From Comamonas sp. B21-038 (GTDB taxonomy: Bacteria; Pseudomonadota; Gammaproteobacteria; Burkholderiales; Burkholderiaceae_C), in contig NZ_CP092462.1 of NCBI RefSeq assembly GCF_022387135.1, positions 1,488,001 to 1,552,000 of the forward strand: DNA of 64,000 nucleotides. The letters run 5' to 3'. Every line of letters starts with the position of its first letter. Within the stretch, counting starts at the first letter, position 1. Positions 61,982 through 64,000 of this stretch are shown here, one piece after another. A model generated the notes under the pieces. That model was not told where the DNA came from. It worked only from the letters and a program-made list of their open reading frames with translations, and ran no database searches. The translations under genes and the position numbers were made by a program.

Positions 61982-61993
61982 GGACAGTGTTCC
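61982..61993. promoter_or_regulatory. GGACAGTGTTCC operator-like site
   Basis: An imperfect palindrome of GNACA-N-TGTTC form in the gap between divergent kdgT and the KduD-like gene. It is a variant of the site at 62057 and the likely target of the IclR-type regulator encoded in the divergent run. Confidence 0.4.
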
Positions 61994-62056
61994 ATAAATT
62001 TAAAACTGAAAAATAGCTGGTTAACCCTTTGTTTAATTCCATTCATAGAAATTTAC

Positions 62057-62069
62057 GGAACAGTGTTCT
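62057..62069. promoter_or_regulatory. GGAACAGTGTTCT operator-like site
   Basis: Contains the symmetrical GAACA-G-TGTTC. A half-site GTGTTCC follows at 62084-62090. Together with the site at 61982 it makes a cluster of three related elements in one 256-bp promoter gap, a common arrangement for IclR-family control. Confidence 0.45.
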
Positions 62070-62161
62070 GAAAAATGAAGATTGTGTTCCAATAGTTGCC
62101 ATATCTCTTGGCTGGCCGGTCCTAGCGCTGGCTGTTTTTGATACCACCCCTCCCACAGTCC

Positions 62162-62989
62162 ATGCCCCATTCCTCCATCTCCCATGCGCCTGCCCTGGTC
62201 CCGTCCAGCCCCCGTCATCCGTTTGATCTGCAGGGAAGGGTGGCGCTGGTGACCGGCTGCAATACCGGCATTGGCGCGGGCATTGCGGTGGCACTGGCGC
62301 AGGCGGGGGCCGATATCGTCGGGCTCAACCGCAGCGATGCCAGCCAGACGGCCGCGCAGGTGCAGGCGCTGGGGCGCCGGTTTGTGCCGGTTCAGGCCGA
62401 CCTGTCGCGCACGGAGGCGATGGCCGATGTCCTGGCCCAGGTGCTGGCAGCGGCGGGCCAGGTCGATATCCTGGTGAACAATGCCGGCATCATTCGCCGT
62501 GCCGATGCGCTGGACTTCAGCGAAGCGGACTGGGATGCGGTGATGAACACCAACCTCAAGAGCCTGTTCTTTCTGTCGCAGGCCGTGGCGCGCCATATGC
62601 TGGACTGCGCCGCGCAGCAGGGCGCGCAGTGGCGCGGCGGCAAGATCATCCATATCGCATCGCTGCTGTCGTTCCAGGGAGGGGTGCGGGTGCCTTCCTA
62701 TACGGCAGCCAAGAGCGGCGTGCTGGGCCTTACGCGCCTGATGGCCAATGAATGGGCCGCCAAGGGCATCAATGTGAATGCGATTGCGCCCGGCTATATC
62801 GAGACCAACAACACCGAGGCGCTGCGCCAGGACGCAGGCCGCGCGGGCGAGATCCTGCAGCGCATACCGGCCGGGCGCTGGGGGCAGCCGGCGGACCTGG
62901 GGGGCGCGGCGGTGTTTCTCGCCTCCAGCGCGGCCGATTATGTGCATGGCCATACCTTGGCTGTCGATGGCGGCTGGCTGGCCCGATAA
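62162..62989 (+). CDS. kduD: SDR, KduD-like 2-deoxy-D-gluconate/2-keto-3-deoxygluconate dehydrogenase
   Basis: A protein of 275 residues: TGCNTGIGAGIAVALAQAGADIVGLNRS for the cofactor, VNNAGIIRRADALDFSEADWDAVMNTNLKSLFFLSQA and the catalytic Tyr-Lys in YTAAKSGVLGLTRLMANEWA. It ends VDGGWLAR, the KduD pattern. It lies divergent from kdgT and 41 bp before the IclR gene. I chose the ATG; a TTG upstream is less likely. Confidence 0.85.
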   Translation: MPHSSISHAPALVPSSPRHPFDLQGRVALVTGCNTGIGAGIAVALAQAGADIVGLNRSDASQTAAQVQALGRRFVPVQADLSRTEAMADVLAQVLAAAGQVDILVNNAGIIRRADALDFSEADWDAVMNTNLKSLFFLSQAVARHMLDCAAQQGAQWRGGKIIHIASLLSFQGGVRVPSYTAAKSGVLGLTRLMANEWAAKGINVNAIAPGYIETNNTEALRQDAGRAGEILQRIPAGRWGQPADLGGAAVFLASSAADYVHGHTLAVDGGWLAR

Positions 62990-63030
62990 TCAAGGCCATC
63001 CACCACAGCCCAACACAGAAGGACGGACCG

Positions 63031-63891
63031 ATGAGCGAGAGCCCCGCAGCCCTGGACAAGACCGACACCGTCGCCGCGGTGGAAAAAGCCTTTGCCATTC
63101 TGGAATGCCTGGGCAACCAGCGTGATGTCAGCGTGACCGCGCTGGCCCAGCAACTGTCGCTGTCCAAGTCATCGGTGCACCGCCTGCTGCAAACCCTCAA
63201 GGCCCTGGGCTATGTGGCGCAGGATGGCGAATCGGAGCTGTACCGCGCCACCTTGCGGCTGTTTGAGCTGGGCGGCAAGGCGTTGGAGAACACCGACCTG
63301 GTGCGCGAGGCCGATGAGGAAATGCGCCGCCTGGGCGCGCTGACCCGCGAGACCATCCACCTGGGTGCGCTTGACGAAGACGCGATCATCTACATCCACA
63401 AGATCGAATCGGATTTTGGGCTGCGCATGCAGTCGCGCATTGGCCGGCGCAAGCCCTTGCACAGCACCGCCATTGGCAAGGTGCTGCTGGCCTTCATGCC
63501 TGCCGAGCAGGCGCACAGCCTGCTGTCGTCGCAGCCGCTCAAGCTGTTCACGCCCCGTACCTTGAGCTCCGTCGATGCCGTGATGGACATCCTGCCCCGT
63601 GTGCGTGCCCAGGAGGTGGCCGAGGACGATGAAGAGGCCGAACCCGGTCTGCGCTGTATCGCGGTGCCTGTGTTTGACCGCTTTGGCCACGTGATTGCCG
63701 CGCTGTCGGTGTCCTTCCCGATCATGCGCTGCGGCGCGGACACGCCGCACTACTACCGCAGCTTGCTGAAAACCGCCAGTGCGGCGATCTCGCAAAAGAT
63801 GGGCTGGCATGCGCCGCACATTGCCAAAGATGCGAAAGATGCGGAAGATGCGGAAGGCGAGCCGGGCAGCACAGGCGGCGCGCCACTGTAA
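63031..63891 (+). CDS. IclR-family transcriptional regulator
   Basis: A protein of 286 residues. It has an N-terminal helix-turn-helix (AFAILECLGNQRDVSVTALAQQLSLSKSSVHRLLQTL) and a C-terminal effector domain with LGALDEDAIIYIHKIES, GRRKPLHSTAIGKVLLAFM and LRCIAVPVFDRFGHVIAALSVSFP. An acidic KDAEDAEG tail is added at the end. AAGGACG precedes the ATG. It is probably the KdgR-like regulator of the surrounding 2-keto-3-deoxy acid genes. Confidence 0.92.
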   Translation: MSESPAALDKTDTVAAVEKAFAILECLGNQRDVSVTALAQQLSLSKSSVHRLLQTLKALGYVAQDGESELYRATLRLFELGGKALENTDLVREADEEMRRLGALTRETIHLGALDEDAIIYIHKIESDFGLRMQSRIGRRKPLHSTAIGKVLLAFMPAEQAHSLLSSQPLKLFTPRTLSSVDAVMDILPRVRAQEVAEDDEEAEPGLRCIAVPVFDRFGHVIAALSVSFPIMRCGADTPHYYRSLLKTASAAISQKMGWHAPHIAKDAKDAEDAEGEPGSTGGAPL

Positions 63892-63945
63892 CGCTGCTGG
63901 CGCTGTTTGGGTCCCGCCGGGCATCCAGCGGGCATCAAGCTGGCA

Positions 63946-64000
63946 TCAGCCAGTTGCCAGAACAAAATCGCCGGGCTCAAAACGGGCGCTGGTATCCATG
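63946..64000 (-). CDS. Possible C-terminal end of a gene running off the right edge
   Basis: The minus strand reads MDTSARFEPGDFVLATG then stop, entering from the right edge and converging on the IclR gene. Only 17 whole codons are visible, too few to identify the protein. It may be chance. Confidence 0.35.
   Translation of the reverse strand, partial: MDTSARFEPGDFVLATG

Overview
The window is GC-rich chromosomal DNA that is densely coding. Its gene content fits a betaproteobacterium of the Comamonadaceae (Comamonas/Delftia/Acidovorax type): TRAP transporters with DctP and TAXI binding proteins, aldonate catabolism, cydDCABX, a second EF-G, and a full Tad/Flp pilus locus. The family assignment is inferred from gene families and style, not from a marker gene.

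Region 1 (1-9.5 kb) is a sugar-acid uptake and catabolism cluster. It holds the end of a mannonate/altronate dehydratase-type enzyme, a DctP-DctQ-DctM TRAP transporter, a second DctP paralogue, an L-idonate 5-dehydrogenase-like enzyme and a galactonate dehydratase-like enzyme. A divergent SDR/LysR pair and an outer-membrane-barrel-like protein follow.

Region 2 (9.6-13.1 kb) holds a stand-alone second EF-G (minus), a divergent ArsR-type regulator with a perfect 20-bp inverted repeat between them, and queC.

Region 3 (13.1-47.8 kb) is a cell-surface/biofilm island. All genes from 41,445 down to 13,119 lie on the minus strand. In transcription order they are a 1717-residue repeat protein, an OmpA-type lipoprotein, an unknown protein, a three-gene type I secretion system (ABC protein, HlyD, TolC), a complete Tad pilus locus (flp, tadV, rcpC, rcpA, tadZ, tadA, tadB, tadC, tadD, DUF3613, two TadE-like proteins, TadG), a sigma-54 enhancer-binding regulator and a glycosyltransferase. 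Beyond the giant gene lie plus-strand genes for two paralogous TPR proteins and an L,D-transpeptidase, all three ending in the same NTF2-like domain. A minus-strand paralogue of the unknown protein sits between the two TPR genes. Near-perfect -24/-12 (sigma-54) promoters precede the giant protein and the second unknown protein. Each has an identical 14-bp palindromic element, TGTTACGTAACGTT, 165 and 145 bp upstream. The proposed logic is that the sigma-54 activator encoded at the end of the Tad locus turns on adhesin production. This adhesin regulon, with its uncharacterised paralogue family, is the best candidate here for an undescribed system.

Region 4 (47.8-54.4 kb) is cytochrome bd oxidase with its maturation exporter, cydD-cydC-cydA-cydB-cydX. 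A gene-poor stretch of about 1.1 kb with decayed coding fragments follows.

Region 5 (55.5-64 kb) holds a TAXI-type binding protein coupled to a small secreted protein, a P1-family aminopeptidase and a small His-rich secreted protein. A 2-keto-3-deoxy-sugar-acid module closes the window: kdgT permease, SDR and FAH hydrolase on one strand, divergent from a KduD-like SDR and an IclR regulator, with repeated GAACAGTGTTC-type sites between.
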